44,651 bases of DNA from Serratia nevei (GTDB taxonomy: Bacteria > Pseudomonadota > Gammaproteobacteria > Enterobacterales > Enterobacteriaceae): NCBI RefSeq assembly GCF_024160145.1, contig NZ_JAMYWQ010000039.1:1-44651 (forward strand), written 5' to 3'. The notes under the pieces are model-generated. The model ran no database searches. It was given only the letters and a program-made list of their open reading frames with translations, and had not been told where the DNA came from. The position numbers were made by a program, and so were the translations under genes. This document shows, one piece after another, positions 35,615 to 44,502 of this stretch. How positions within the stretch are numbered: position 1 is the stretch's first letter; every line of letters begins with the position of its first letter.

Positions 35615-36892
35615 TTACAGCGCCAGGAAGAAGCCGGCGATGGTGGCGCTCATCAGGTTGGACAGCGTGCCCGCCGCCACGGCTTTCAGACCGAAGCGCG
35701 CGATGTCATGGCGACGGTTGGGCGCCATGCTGCCCAAACCGCCCAGCAGGATCGCCACCGAGGAGAGGTTGGCAAAGCCGCACAGCGCAAAGGAGATGAT
35801 CGCCTTGGTGTGGGCCGACAGCACCTGCAGGCCTTCCGCCGCCACCACGTCGTCCGGGCGCAGATAGGCGCCGAAGTTCATGTAGGCGACAAACTCGTTG
35901 ACGATGACCTTCTGGCCGATGAACGAACCGGCAGTCATCGCTTCGCTCCACGGCACGCCGATCAGGAAGGCGATCGGCGAGAACACCCAGCCAAGGATCA
36001 GTTCAAGCGACAGCTGCGGATAATCGAACCAGCCGCCGATGCCGCCGAGAATGCCGTTAAGCAAGGCGATCAGCGCGATAAACGCCAGCAGCATCGCGCC
36101 GACGTTCAGCGCCAGCTGCATGCCGGAAGCCGCGCCGGAAGCCGCCGCGTCGATCACGTTGGCCGGGCGATCCTCTTCGGCGATCAGCTTCATCGCATCG
36201 TCTTTATCGTGGGTCTGCTCGGTTTCCGGCACCATCAGCTTGGCGAACAGCAGCCCGCCCGGCGCGGCCATGAAGGACGCGGCGATCAGGTATTCCAGCG
36301 GCACGCCCATCTGCGCGTAGCCCGCCAGCACCGAACCGGCCACCGAGGCCAGGCCGCCGCACATCACGGCGAACAGTTCTGACTGGCTCATGGTGGCGAT
36401 ATACGGGCGCACCACCAGCGGCGCTTCGGTCTGGCCAACGAAAATGTTGGCGGTCGCCGACAGCGATTCGGTGCGCGAGGTGCCCAGCAGCTTGTGCAGG
36501 CCGCCGCCCAGCACGCGGATCACCAACTGCATGATGCCGAGGTAGTACAGCACCGCAATCAGCGAGGAGAAGAACACGATCACCGGCAGCACGCGCAGCG
36601 CGAATACGAAGCCGCCGCCGCCGAACACCTCGAACATCTTGTCGGACACCAGCCCACCGAAAATGAACGAAATGCCCTGATTGCCGTAGGCGATAACGTT
36701 TGCCACGCCGTTAGACATACTGCCGAGGATGCTGCGGCCCAGCGGCACGTAGAGCACCAGCGCGCCGATGCCGATCTGGATGATGAACGCCCACACGACG
36801 GTGCGCAGTTTAATCGCCCGGCGGTTGCTGGAGAGCAGCACCGCAATGGCGATCAGCACCGCCATACCGACCAGACTCATGATGAGTTGCAT
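35615..36892 (-). CDS. nupC: Concentrative nucleoside transporter (CNT/NupC family)
   Basis: The 425-residue inner-membrane protein imports nucleosides with a cation. It resembles the structurally solved Vibrio cholerae CNT more than E. coli NupC. The base-binding motif GQTE stands at 153-156, the same numbering as I recall for that protein, and VNEFVAY and CGFANLSS carry the ribose-binding glutamate, asparagine and serine. Re-entrant hairpins and about eight membrane helices are expected. It lies directly upstream of deoC on the same strand, so uptake and catabolism are encoded together; E. coli has yjjW-yjjI at this place. Subfamily name (NupC or NupX) is uncertain. Confidence 0.93.
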   Translation of the reverse strand: MQLIMSLVGMAVLIAIAVLLSSNRRAIKLRTVVWAFIIQIGIGALVLYVPLGRSILGSMSNGVANVIAYGNQGISFIFGGLVSDKMFEVFGGGGFVFALRVLPVIVFFSSLIAVLYYLGIMQLVIRVLGGGLHKLLGTSRTESLSATANIFVGQTEAPLVVRPYIATMSQSELFAVMCGGLASVAGSVLAGYAQMGVPLEYLIAASFMAAPGGLLFAKLMVPETEQTHDKDDAMKLIAEEDRPANVIDAAASGAASGMQLALNVGAMLLAFIALIALLNGILGGIGGWFDYPQLSLELILGWVFSPIAFLIGVPWSEAMTAGSFIGQKVIVNEFVAYMNFGAYLRPDDVVAAEGLQVLSAHTKAIISFALCGFANLSSVAILLGGLGSMAPNRRHDIARFGLKAVAAGTLSNLMSATIAGFFLAL

Positions 36893-36971
36893 GCAAAGTT
36901 TCCCTGTTGCAAAAAATAAAGTACATCCCTGCTCATGAAGAGAGGTCTGCTATTGGAGTGTTTCGGGGGGG

Positions 36972-37065
36972 ATTATACTGGGCGAGGTCACCCTCGCACC
37001 GATTTATGTCACAAATGCATACAACAAGACGCAAATGAAAATCTTATAACGTGATGCAAGTCACG
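36972..37065 (-). promoter_or_regulatory. nupC control region: -10 element and two CRP sites 52 bp apart
   Basis: On the minus strand a TATAAT (36977-36972) lacks a good -35. A CRP-like site TGTGA-N6-TCGGT (37013-36998) is centred about 41 bp upstream of the predicted start, and a symmetrical one, CGTGA-N6-TCACG (37050-37065), is centred 52 bp further up at about -93. This is the CRP-CytR-CRP layout known from E. coli deoP2 and nupG-type promoters. A CytR site between them is inferred, not recognised with certainty. Confidence 0.7.
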
Positions 37066-37076
37066 TTATGACTGCA

Positions 37077-37859
37077 TCAATTTGGCATGGCAAACAGCGC
37101 TTGAGTATTGCGCTGCAGATGGGCGGCGATCTCGTCTTCCGGTTCCGGCCGCAGCTCGCACAGCGTGCGGAACACCTCGGCGGCGCGTTCGGGGCGATTC
37201 GGCTGCCCCTGATAGCCGGCCAGCGGCATGTCCGGCGCATCGGTCTCCAGCAACAGCGCCTCGAGTGGCAGCTGCGCCATCACGCCGCGCGTTTTCTGCG
37301 CCCGCTCATAAGTGATGGTGCCGCCCACGCCGATGTAATAGCCGAGGCGGATAAAGGCCTGCGCCTGCGACAGGCTGCCGGCGAAGCCGTGCACCACGCC
37401 GCAGCGCGGCAGCTGCACGCGCCGCAGTGCCGCGGCCAGCTGATCGTGGGTGCGGCGCGAATGGAGGATCACCGGCAGGTCATGCTGTTTCGCCAGCCTC
37501 AGCTGAGCCAGCAGCACGCTTTGCTGGCGCTCGAACTGTGGGTTGTCCATGTACAGATCGAGCCCGATCTCCCCCACCGCCACCAGCTTGCGCGGCCGTT
37601 CGGCCAGCAGCGTTGCCAGCTGTTCCAGCTGCGGCTCATGATGCTGCGCGATATACAGCGGGTGCAACCCCAGCGCGGCGAACAGCGGCGCGTGATCCTG
37701 CGCCAGCCGCAACACCCGGGCAAAGCGATCGGCGGTGACCGTCGGGACGATGATGCGCTGCACGCCGGCGCTGGCCGCCCGCGTCAGGCTCTCAGCCTCA
37801 TGCCCGGTAAAGGGCGGAAAATCGAAATGGCAGTGGGTATCGGTAAAGGCGTAACTCAC
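37077..37859 (-). CDS. yjjV: TatD-family metal-dependent hydrolase YjjV
   Basis: The 260-residue TIM-barrel protein belongs to the TatD deoxyribonuclease-like family. It has the metal-binding DTHCHFDFPPF at the N-terminus, GEIGLDLY, VILHSRRTHDQL, VVHGFAGS and LLETDAPDMPL. It corresponds to E. coli YjjV (259), a member of uncertain substrate; TatD itself is a 3'-5' exonuclease. The ATG overlaps the yjjU stop by 4 bp (ATGA), so it is translationally coupled to yjjU. The nupC control region begins only a few bp beyond its stop codon. Confidence 0.94.
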   Translation of the reverse strand: MSYAFTDTHCHFDFPPFTGHEAESLTRAASAGVQRIIVPTVTADRFARVLRLAQDHAPLFAALGLHPLYIAQHHEPQLEQLATLLAERPRKLVAVGEIGLDLYMDNPQFERQQSVLLAQLRLAKQHDLPVILHSRRTHDQLAAALRRVQLPRCGVVHGFAGSLSQAQAFIRLGYYIGVGGTITYERAQKTRGVMAQLPLEALLLETDAPDMPLAGYQGQPNRPERAAEVFRTLCELRPEPEDEIAAHLQRNTQALFAMPN

Positions 37860-38974
37860 AGCGCGCCCCCTTCACCCGGCGGCAGATCGCTCGGCAGAAT
37901 GATCTTCGGCGCCGCTACCGCGGCCTCCGGCTGCGCGCTCAAATCGTGCGGCATGGCGATGTCGGTCACGATCGGCGAAGGCATTCTGACGTTTTCCGGC
38001 TGGATCAGGCGACGCGACAGCGTTTTTTTGACCTTCATGCCGTCCGGTTCCTGCTGCGCCATCCACTGCCCGACGGTGGCCAGGAAGTAGCGTCCGCAGC
38101 GGCGCCCCAGGTGATAATCCTGATTGAGCGAACCCAACCGGCTGCCCAGCGCATTGCTGGCCAGCGGCTTCGGCGGGAATATCTCGAAGATGCGCAGCTT
38201 GCCCGGCGGCTTTTCGATAAAGCGCTGGATGCGGTGATAGCTTTGCTCATGATGCTGCAGGATGCGCACCATCTGCTGCAGGCTACTGTCGCTCAGCCAG
38301 TGCTCCATGCGTTTCATCCACTGCGGGGTATAGTACATCTGCGAAGGCACGGTGCGGATCACCACGATGGTGTCGGCGCCGCGACGATAGGCCTCTTCCA
38401 CCGGGATCGCATCGCTGATGCCGCCGTCCTGATAACTGACGCCGTCCAACTCCACGCCCTGGCGATAAAAACCGGGAATGGCGCTGGATGCCTTGATGGC
38501 CGGCAGCCAGCGTTCGCGCTGCGCCGGCAGATAGGTCGGCTCGAAATCATCGCTGCGGCAGGCGCACAGCAGGAATTCACGCCCGTCGGTAAAGTGCTGT
38601 TCCGCCACGTCCATCGCCAGCGGCATCTGCGCCGCCGCCGTATCGACCAGCCAATCGAGATCGATCAGATGCCCGCCGCGCACGAAGCGCAGCGGATTGA
38701 AGAACTGGGCCGAGGTGGTGTAACGGGTGATCACCCGACGCGCGTAGCCCACCTGCCCGCAGATATAGGCGGACAGATTCTGGGCGCCGGCCGACGTGCC
38801 GATCAGCAGATCGAAAGGGTTAAAGCCTGCGCGCTGAAACTCGTCCAGTACGCCGGCGGTGAAAATGCCGCGCTGGCCGCCGCCTTCGCAGACCAGCGCC
38901 ATCTTGCCTGGCCGAAAGGGTTTAGAGGCCAGCGGTTCTATATTACCGAGCGTGATGGGTATTCTGTATCCCAA
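37856..38974 (-). CDS. yjjU: Patatin-like phospholipase family protein YjjU
   Basis: The 372-residue protein has the patatin serine-hydrolase elements: oxyanion loop CEGGGQRGIFTAGVLDE, nucleophile motif GTSAG and the catalytic aspartate in YQDGGISDAIPV. It matches E. coli YjjU (357), whose substrate is not established. I place the start at a TTG (38974) preceded by TGAGGA with a 7-nt spacer. It gives MGYRIPITLGN, aligned with E. coli MGQRIPVTLGN. The start is 10 bp after the CsbD-like gene's stop codon, so the ribosome site lies within that gene and coupling is likely. The C-terminal about 60 residues are poorly conserved. Confidence 0.92.
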   Translation of the reverse strand: MGYRIPITLGNIEPLASKPFRPGKMALVCEGGGQRGIFTAGVLDEFQRAGFNPFDLLIGTSAGAQNLSAYICGQVGYARRVITRYTTSAQFFNPLRFVRGGHLIDLDWLVDTAAAQMPLAMDVAEQHFTDGREFLLCACRSDDFEPTYLPAQRERWLPAIKASSAIPGFYRQGVELDGVSYQDGGISDAIPVEEAYRRGADTIVVIRTVPSQMYYTPQWMKRMEHWLSDSSLQQMVRILQHHEQSYHRIQRFIEKPPGKLRIFEIFPPKPLASNALGSRLGSLNQDYHLGRRCGRYFLATVGQWMAQQEPDGMKVKKTLSRRLIQPENVRMPSPIVTDIAMPHDLSAQPEAAVAAPKIILPSDLPPGEGGAL

Positions 38975-38984
38975 CTTGGCATCC

Positions 38985-39170
38985 TCAGTGAGACGTTTTT
39001 TCCGAGGATACCGCGTCTCGCGCTCTTCCGTAATCCTCTTGCAGTACGCCGGCGAGGAAATCGTTGCTGCCGGCCAGCCAGGCGCCATCGCTGCCGCCCC
39101 CTGCTGCCCACGCCTGCCATACCTGGCCTTTCAGCTGTTTCCAGCGCCCGACGATGATGTCGCTGTTCAT
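38985..39170 (-). CDS. Small CsbD-like (YjbJ family) stress protein
   Basis: The 61-residue protein starts MNSDIIVGRWKQLKGQVWQ and continues with LAGVLQEDYGRARDAV. The pattern WKQxKG followed by a LxGxLQxxYG motif is typical of the CsbD family, small hydrophilic proteins of unknown biochemical role that are induced by general stress (sigma-B in Bacillus, sigma-S and osmotic stress in enterobacteria). GGGAGG lies about 7 nt before the ATG. It sits between ytjA and yjjU and probably shares their transcript. I recall no gene at this place in E. coli. Confidence 0.72.
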   Translation of the reverse strand: MNSDIIVGRWKQLKGQVWQAWAAGGGSDGAWLAGSNDFLAGVLQEDYGRARDAVSSEKTSH

Positions 39171-39238
39171 GGCCGGCCCTCCCCGACGTGAGAAAAGGAG
39201 TTAAGCTTTGTTACAGTTTGCGGGAAAATGCCGGCCGG

Positions 39239-39400
39239 CTAAGGGCGCCGGCGGCCGGTGAACAGGCTGACCAGGAACAGGATGATACCGACGACGAACA
39301 CCACTTTGGCGGCCCATGCAGCGGTGCCCGCCAGCGAACCGAACCCCAGCGCCGCAGCGATAAGCGCGATGACTAAAAAGATAATGCCCCAACGAAACAT
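39239..39400 (-). CDS. ytjA: YtjA family small membrane protein (UPF0391)
   Basis: The 53-residue protein [20 protein letters not shown] continues to a second hydrophobic segment and a basic TGRRRP tail. It is nearly identical to E. coli YtjA (53). It has two membrane helices (about 4-22 and 29-46). The start at 39400 is fixed by homology and by AAGGAG upstream; a longer in-frame reading adds 32 unrelated residues. The gene follows osmY as in E. coli. Function is unknown; co-location with osmY and a CsbD-like gene suggests a stationary-phase or osmotic stress role. Confidence 0.93.
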   Translation of the reverse strand: MFRWGIIFLVIALIAAALGFGSLAGTAAWAAKVVFVVGIILFLVSLFTGRRRP

Positions 39401-39561
39401 AAGCTTCTCCTTACCATTGTGAAAAAATTCGCTGCCGCCTAGCGCCCCGACAACGGGAGACCAACGGCAAATCAGTTTCTTTTTTTGGTGGTACATGCCG
39501 GGCCATCTTCACGGCCCGGCAGATGCGGCTTGTTGTTGCTGGTTACGGGCACCTGGCGGAA

Positions 39562-40176
39562 TTACTGCTTGATCACCAGGTCGTTTTTCACGCTTTTCAC
39601 GCCGTCGATGGCCTTGGCGATGCTTTCCGCACGCTCAGACTGCGCCTGCGTTTTCACCTCACCGGAAAGCTGTACCACGCCATCGGTGGTTTCCACTTTC
39701 ACATTGCGCGACGGCACGATGTCATCGGCCAACAGCTTGGCTTTCAGCTCGCTGGTGGTGGCGGTATCGCCGGCATACGATTTGAGCGACTGAGTGGATT
39801 CATCTTTCACATGCAGCTTGTCGCTGACGGTCTTGACGCCTTCTACCTTACCGGCGAGCGCGACCGCATGCTCCGCCTGCGCCTGGCTGCCGACGAACCC
39901 GCTCAGGGTCACGGTGCCTTTTTCGGTTTTCACCGAAATGTCAGAACTTTTGATGGTCTTATCTTCCACCAACGCACTTTTAACTTTAGCCGTTATCGCG
40001 CTGTCATCCATGTAACCGTCAACTTTTTTCATGGAGCTATCGATTTTGGCACCGGCACTGTCCGCGGCGTTAGACGCCTTGTTGAGCAGACTGTCTTCGG
40101 CCAGCGCACTGCCGCTTACCAAAACAGAACCCAATACGACAGCCATCAGCGAGCGTGCAAATTTGGTCTTTTTCAT
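39562..40176 (-). CDS. osmY: Osmotically inducible periplasmic protein OsmY
   Basis: The 204-residue precursor has a signal peptide (about 1-26, ending GSALA) and two BON domains (about 55-120 and 133-200), each with a G-x-V-x-L-S-G core such as [10 protein letters not shown] and [10 protein letters not shown]. coli OsmY (201) is a periplasmic stress chaperone-like protein, strongly induced by sigma-S in stationary phase and hyperosmotic stress. A CTATACT -10 of the sigma-S type lies about 120 bp upstream, in line with that control. Confidence 0.96.
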   Translation of the reverse strand: MKKTKFARSLMAVVLGSVLVSGSALAEDSLLNKASNAADSAGAKIDSSMKKVDGYMDDSAITAKVKSALVEDKTIKSSDISVKTEKGTVTLSGFVGSQAQAEHAVALAGKVEGVKTVSDKLHVKDESTQSLKSYAGDTATTSELKAKLLADDIVPSRNVKVETTDGVVQLSGEVKTQAQSERAESIAKAIDGVKSVKNDLVIKQ

Positions 40177-40693
40177 CGATCTCTTCCTTTTGTTGGGGGC
40201 CCTCAGCGCCAGAGCGCCGGAACCCTGCGGCCACCTTCACGCGGCCTTCTCGGTAAATACTTCATCATCGCTATACGATTAAGCGTTCACGACAGGAGTA
40301 TAGCAACGGCCGTGCCAACTCAAAAAACACCTTAAAAATCAAAGAAAAAAATTCAGAAGTCGAACTTTTAGCCAAAAAACCGTCGTCTATTGGCGACAGG
40401 CTAAGTTACACAAAACTGAAACAAAGCTATCTCATTGATATTTAAAGACACTGACTGTCTCCTATCGGCAACACATCAGAATAACTCACCAAACAAGCAA
40501 CGTATTACAGTGATTTACTCTCAAGCGATGGGCGGACATCTCGTTAAAGATAGACCATCAGACGGAAAACGCAGGGCTAACGAACATCGCCTGGCGATAG
40601 CGGTTCGCAGGATAAAATATGAGGAAGATTTATTAATTAGTGCAGTGAGGATAGGAGAAGCGTGCAGGGCGCACTGGGCGCCCTGCCGAGCGA
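40177..40693 (-). other. osmY upstream region and prfC 3' flank
   Basis: The 517 bp between prfC and osmY hold the osmY promoter and an about 115-nt leader rich in GC hairpin sequences (40195-40260). The middle (40320-40500) is AT-rich. Behind the prfC stop a hairpin GCAGGGCGC/GCGCCCTGC (40664-40686) lacks a U tract on the minus strand. No gene is supported. Confidence 0.55.
40297..40303 (-). promoter_or_regulatory. osmY sigma-S type -10 element
   Basis: The minus strand reads CTATACT, the sigma-S preferred extended -10 consensus. No -35 box stands at the normal distance, which sigma-S promoters tolerate. The predicted start is near 40290. Confidence 0.75.
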
Positions 40694-42283
40694 TCAGTGT
40701 TCGCGGGTTTTGCGGAAGGTCACGTCAGGATAACGTTCCTGCGTCAGGTTGAGGTTCACCATGGTCGGCGCGATGTAGGACAGATTGTCCCCACCGTCCA
40801 GCGCCAGGTTGATCTCGTTCTTGCGCTTGAACTCTTCGAACTTCTTCACGTCGTCGCACTCGACCCAGCGCGCCGTCGACACGTTGACCGATTCGTACAG
40901 CGCTTCCACGTTGTACTCGCTCTTCAAACGCGCCACCACCACGTCGAACTGCAGCACACCGACCGCACCGACGATCAGATCGTTGTTGGCGATCGGACGG
41001 AACACCTGTACCGCGCCCTCTTCGGACAGCTGCACCAGCCCCTTCAGCAGCTGTTTCTGCTTCAGCGGATCGCGCAGGCGAATGCGGCGGAACAGCTCCG
41101 GCGCGAAGTTCGGAATACCGGTGAACTTCATGTCTTCACCCTGGGTGAAGGTATCGCCGATCTGAATGGTGCCGTGGTTGTGCAGGCCGATGATGTCGCC
41201 CGGGTAGGCTTCTTCCACGTGCGAACGGTCGCCGGCCATAAAGGTCAGCGCGTCGGAGATCACCACGTCTTTGCCGGTGCGCACCTGGCGCAGCTTCATG
41301 CCCTTCTCGTAGCGGCCGGAAACCACGCGCATGAAGGCCACGCGGTCGCGGTGTTTCGGATCCATGTTGGCCTGGATCTTGAAAACGAAGCCGGTGAATT
41401 TCTCTTCCGCCGCCGTCACTTCGCGGGTGTCGGTTTTGCGCGGCATCGGCGCCGGCGCCCAGGCCACCAGACCGTCCAGCATGTGATCCACGCCGAAGTT
41501 ACCGAGTGCGGTACCGAAGAACACCGGGGTCAGCTCGCCGCTCAGGAAAGCCTCCTGATCGAACTCGTGGGAAGCCCCCTGCACCAGCTCCAGCTCATCG
41601 CGCAGCTGCGCCGCCAGATCTTCACCCACCGCCGTATCCAGCTCCGGATTGTTCAGGCCTTTGACGATGCGCACTTCCTGGATGGTGTGGCCTTTACCGG
41701 TCTGGTACAGATAGGTTTCATCCTTGTACAGGTGGTAAACACCCTTGAACAGCTTGCCGCAGCCGATCGGCCAGGTGATGGGCGAGCAGGCGATCTTCAG
41801 TTCACGCTCGACTTCATCCATCACCTCCATCGGATCGCGGATGTCGCGGTCCAGTTTGTTCATGAAGGTCAGGATCGGCGTGTCGCGCAGACGGGTGACT
41901 TCCATCAGCTTACGGGTACGATCCTCAACGCCCTTGGCGGCGTCGATCACCATCAGACAGCAGTCGACGGCGGTCAGGGTACGGTAAGTATCTTCGGAGA
42001 AGTCTTCGTGTCCCGGGGTATCCAGCAGGTTAACCAGGCTGTCGCGGTACGGGAACTGCATCACGGAGGTGGTGATCGAGATCCCACGCTGCTTTTCCAT
42101 TTCCATCCAGTCGGATTTGGCGTGCTGGCTGGAGCCACGGCCTTTTACCGTACCGGCGGTCTGGATCGCCTGTCCGAACAGCAGCACTTTTTCGGTAATG
42201 GTGGTTTTACCGGCATCGGGGTGCGAGATGATGGCGAAAGTTCTTCTTTTGGAGACTTCGCGGGCAAATTCACTAGGAGACAT
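40694..42283 (-). CDS. prfC: Peptide chain release factor 3
   Basis: RF3 is a ribosome-stimulated GTPase that removes RF1 and RF2 after peptide release. The 529 residues equal E. coli PrfC. The GTPase motifs are G1 [10 protein letters not shown]3 DTPGHEDF and G4 NKLDRD, and the C-terminal end reads [14 protein letters not shown]. The protein differs from EF-G and Tet(M) relatives by its length and by the [12 protein letters not shown] switch region. The gene stands alone between rimI (151 bp upstream) and osmY. Confidence 0.98.
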   Translation of the reverse strand: MSPSEFAREVSKRRTFAIISHPDAGKTTITEKVLLFGQAIQTAGTVKGRGSSQHAKSDWMEMEKQRGISITTSVMQFPYRDSLVNLLDTPGHEDFSEDTYRTLTAVDCCLMVIDAAKGVEDRTRKLMEVTRLRDTPILTFMNKLDRDIRDPMEVMDEVERELKIACSPITWPIGCGKLFKGVYHLYKDETYLYQTGKGHTIQEVRIVKGLNNPELDTAVGEDLAAQLRDELELVQGASHEFDQEAFLSGELTPVFFGTALGNFGVDHMLDGLVAWAPAPMPRKTDTREVTAAEEKFTGFVFKIQANMDPKHRDRVAFMRVVSGRYEKGMKLRQVRTGKDVVISDALTFMAGDRSHVEEAYPGDIIGLHNHGTIQIGDTFTQGEDMKFTGIPNFAPELFRRIRLRDPLKQKQLLKGLVQLSEEGAVQVFRPIANNDLIVGAVGVLQFDVVVARLKSEYNVEALYESVNVSTARWVECDDVKKFEEFKRKNEINLALDGGDNLSYIAPTMVNLNLTQERYPDVTFRKTREH

Positions 42284-42434
42284 GGTTTTCAGGTTCTACG
42301 GTTAGTCCGCCCTGCGACATCATCAGAACGCGCCGATCGCGGCGCCGGGCAAAGCGGTGAATAAAAGATAACAGCCGGGCATTTTCGCCGATTTGCCAAC
42401 CGGTGACAATCAATGCTTTTACCGGCCGGGCGGA

Positions 42435-42878
42435 TTACGCCAGCGGCAGTGCCATCACGATCGCGTCTTCGCGGCCGTGGGCGCTCGGGTAATAATTGCG
42501 GCGCACGGTGACCTCGTTGAAACCGAGATCTTCATACAGTGCGATCGCCGCCTGGTTGGAGGCGCGCACCTCCAGCCACAGCGTCACCACGCCACGGCTC
42601 TCCAGCTGTTCGATCAACGCACTGAGCAGCAGGCGGCCAAAACCCCGGCGCTGCCACTGCGGATGAATGGCGATGTTGAACAGCGTGGCTTCGTCCAGCA
42701 CGATCTGGGTGATGGCGAACCCCGCCATCTCCCCGTCGGCGCTTAGCTTCAGGTTAAGGTAGCGATCGCCCTGATTACCGGCGAAGGTGGTTTCCGTCCA
42801 GGGAAAAGCGTGGCTGGCTTGCTCAATCTTGTAGGCCGTGGCCAGGTCGGCCGCCGTCAGGGTAGAAATCGTGTTCAT
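42435..42878 (-). CDS. rimI: Ribosomal protein S18-alanine N-acetyltransferase
   Basis: RimI is a GNAT-family enzyme that acetylates the N-terminal alanine of ribosomal protein S18. The 147-residue protein carries the acetyl-CoA motif HPQWQRRGFGRLLL and the late LYEDLGFNEVTVRRNYY. Its length is one residue shorter than E. coli RimI. The 5' end overlaps the 3' end of holD by 56 bp in another frame, so it is probably translated by coupling from holD. Confidence 0.95.
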   Translation of the reverse strand: MNTISTLTAADLATAYKIEQASHAFPWTETTFAGNQGDRYLNLKLSADGEMAGFAITQIVLDEATLFNIAIHPQWQRRGFGRLLLSALIEQLESRGVVTLWLEVRASNQAAIALYEDLGFNEVTVRRNYYPSAHGREDAIVMALPLA

Positions 42879-43260
42879 GATGACAAATCTGCTGCCAGAG
42901 GGCGCGTTTGGCCCCCGCGTCTTGGGAAAGCTCGGCCAGGGCCGGGCTGTGTAGCTGCGCGCCGGCGACCGCGAGCGGTTCCGCCACGCCCAGCCGCCAA
43001 CTGTTGCATGCGGTCTCTTCAGGCAGCATCGCCACCTGCTCCGGCGTCAGGCTGCAGGTTTGCGCCGGTGTCAGCCCCAGGCTGCGCAGCACGTCGCAAA
43101 ACAGCGGATCGTCGGGCGCGGGCAGCGTCTGCGCCACCACCAGCAGGCGCGCCTCGGGTGGCAAGCTGACCGCCACTTCGCCCTGCAACACGCCCGGGCG
43201 GCGCAATGTCCACTGCGTAATCCCCAGTTGTTGTAACAGCCAGTCGCGTTTTGATGCCAT
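42823..43260 (-). CDS. holD: DNA polymerase III psi subunit
   Basis: HolD (psi) links the clamp loader, through chi, to SSB-coated DNA in the replisome. The 145-residue protein matches E. coli HolD at both ends: [24 protein letters not shown] at the N-terminus (shown here as two parts, [13 protein letters not shown] and [11 protein letters not shown]) and [15 protein letters not shown] near the C-terminus. It is slightly longer than E. coli (137) because of a tail that overlaps rimI. It is divergent from rsmC with 146 bp between the start codons. Confidence 0.94.
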   Translation of the reverse strand: MASKRDWLLQQLGITQWTLRRPGVLQGEVAVSLPPEARLLVVAQTLPAPDDPLFCDVLRSLGLTPAQTCSLTPEQVAMLPEETACNSWRLGVAEPLAVAGAQLHSPALAELSQDAGAKRALWQQICHHEHDFYPDGGRPGHGLQD

Positions 43261-43369
43261 GCCGATTCCTACCCGTTGTGGTGCGCCATGCCTGCCATGC
43301 GCCGCGCTATGCTAACAAACCCGCGCAGCCCGCGCCAACAAACCCGTCGAACATATCGCCACAAAGCTC

Positions 43370-43375
43370 TATAAT
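43370..43375 (+). promoter_or_regulatory. rsmC promoter -10 element
   Basis: A perfect TATAAT lies 31 bp before the rsmC ATG, with only a weak -35 (TCGAAC, 17 nt upstream). CAGGAG precedes the ATG as Shine-Dalgarno. Confidence 0.55.
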
Positions 43376-43406
43376 CCCCGGTCTCATTTCCAGGAGCCAA
43401 TATCTG

Positions 43407-44447
43407 ATGTCTGCATTAACCCCCGCCAGTGAAGTCATGCTGCGCCACAGTGATGAATTTATCGAACGCCGCGTGCTGTTTGCCGGCGACCTGCAGGACA
43501 GCCTGCCGGCCCAATTCGAGGCCGCGGACGTGCGCGTCCACACTCAGCAATACCATCACTGGCAGTTACTGAACCGGACGATGGGCGATAACGTGCAGTT
43601 CGGGTTGACCGTCGATCCCGCTTTCGTCGCCGACTGCGACACGCTGGTTTACTACTGGCCGAAGAGCAAGCAGGAAGCGCAATTCCAGCTGTGCAACATC
43701 CTGGCGCTGCTGCCGGTGGGCGTAGACGTGTTCGTGGTCGGTGAAAACCGCAGCGGCGTGCGCAGCGCCGAGCCAACGCTGGAAGGCCACGTGGCGCTGG
43801 TGAAAATCGACAGCGCGCGCCGCTGCGGCCTGTATCACGGCCGCCTGGACGCGCAGACCGAGTTCGACCTGAACGACTGGTGGGACAGCTATCAGCTGCA
43901 CGATCTGGAAGTGAAAACGCTGCCGGGCGTGTTCAGCCGCGACGGCCTGGACGTCGGCAGCTCGCTGCTGCTGTCGACGCTGGAAAAACACATGAAAGGC
44001 AAGGTGCTGGACATCGGCTGCGGCGCCGGCGTGATGGCCTCGGTGATGGCCAAGCTGTCGCCGAAGGTGAAACTGACCCTCAGCGACGTCAACGCCGCCG
44101 CGGTGGAATCCAGCCGCGCAACGCTGGCCGCCAACGGCATCGAAGGCGACGTGATCGTCAGCAACGTTTACTCCGACATCACCGGCCGTTTCGACATGAT
44201 CATCTCCAACCCGCCGTTCCACGACGGGCTGCAGACCAGCCTGACCGCCGCCGAAACCCTGATCCGCGGCGCGGTGAAACACCTGCCGATCGGCGGCCAG
44301 CTGCGCATCGTCGCCAACGCCTTCCTGCCGTACCCGGACATTCTGGACGCCACCTTCGGCAGCCACGAAGTGCTGGCGCAGAACGGCCGCTTCAAGGTGT
44401 ATCAGGCCACCGTCGGCCGCCCACCGCGCGCGCCGAAGAAGAAATAA
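43407..44447 (+). CDS. rsmC: 16S rRNA (guanine1207-N2)-methyltransferase
   Basis: RsmC methylates N2 of G1207 in 16S rRNA within the 30S subunit, using SAM. The 346-residue protein has an N-terminal degenerate methyltransferase domain and a C-terminal catalytic one. The latter shows the SAM motif VLDIGCGAG (from about 200) and the catalytic NPPFHDG (from 268). The start at 43407 follows CAGGAG and gives [18 protein letters not shown], as in E. coli; an upstream in-frame start adds 52 unrelated residues. The gene is divergent from holD and is followed by a strong terminator. Confidence 0.96.
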   Translation: MSALTPASEVMLRHSDEFIERRVLFAGDLQDSLPAQFEAADVRVHTQQYHHWQLLNRTMGDNVQFGLTVDPAFVADCDTLVYYWPKSKQEAQFQLCNILALLPVGVDVFVVGENRSGVRSAEPTLEGHVALVKIDSARRCGLYHGRLDAQTEFDLNDWWDSYQLHDLEVKTLPGVFSRDGLDVGSSLLLSTLEKHMKGKVLDIGCGAGVMASVMAKLSPKVKLTLSDVNAAAVESSRATLAANGIEGDVIVSNVYSDITGRFDMIISNPPFHDGLQTSLTAAETLIRGAVKHLPIGGQLRIVANAFLPYPDILDATFGSHEVLAQNGRFKVYQATVGRPPRAPKKK

Positions 44448-44470
44448 TTCGCCGTTGGCGCAAAACGACA

Positions 44471-44499
44471 AAGCGCGGCCTGAGGCCGCGCTTTTTTTT
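44471..44499 (+). terminator. rsmC terminator
   Basis: AAGCGCGGCC and GGCCGCGCTT form a 10-bp stem with a 3-nt loop (44471-44493), followed by a run of T to 44499. It begins 24 bp after the rsmC stop. Confidence 0.92.
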
Positions 44500-44502
44500 G
44501 GT

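Noticed and set aside
40435-40752. 105-codon plus-strand ORF beginning in the osmY-prfC gap
   Set aside because: It starts at a TTG without a ribosome site, overlaps the end of prfC in antisense and resembles nothing I know.
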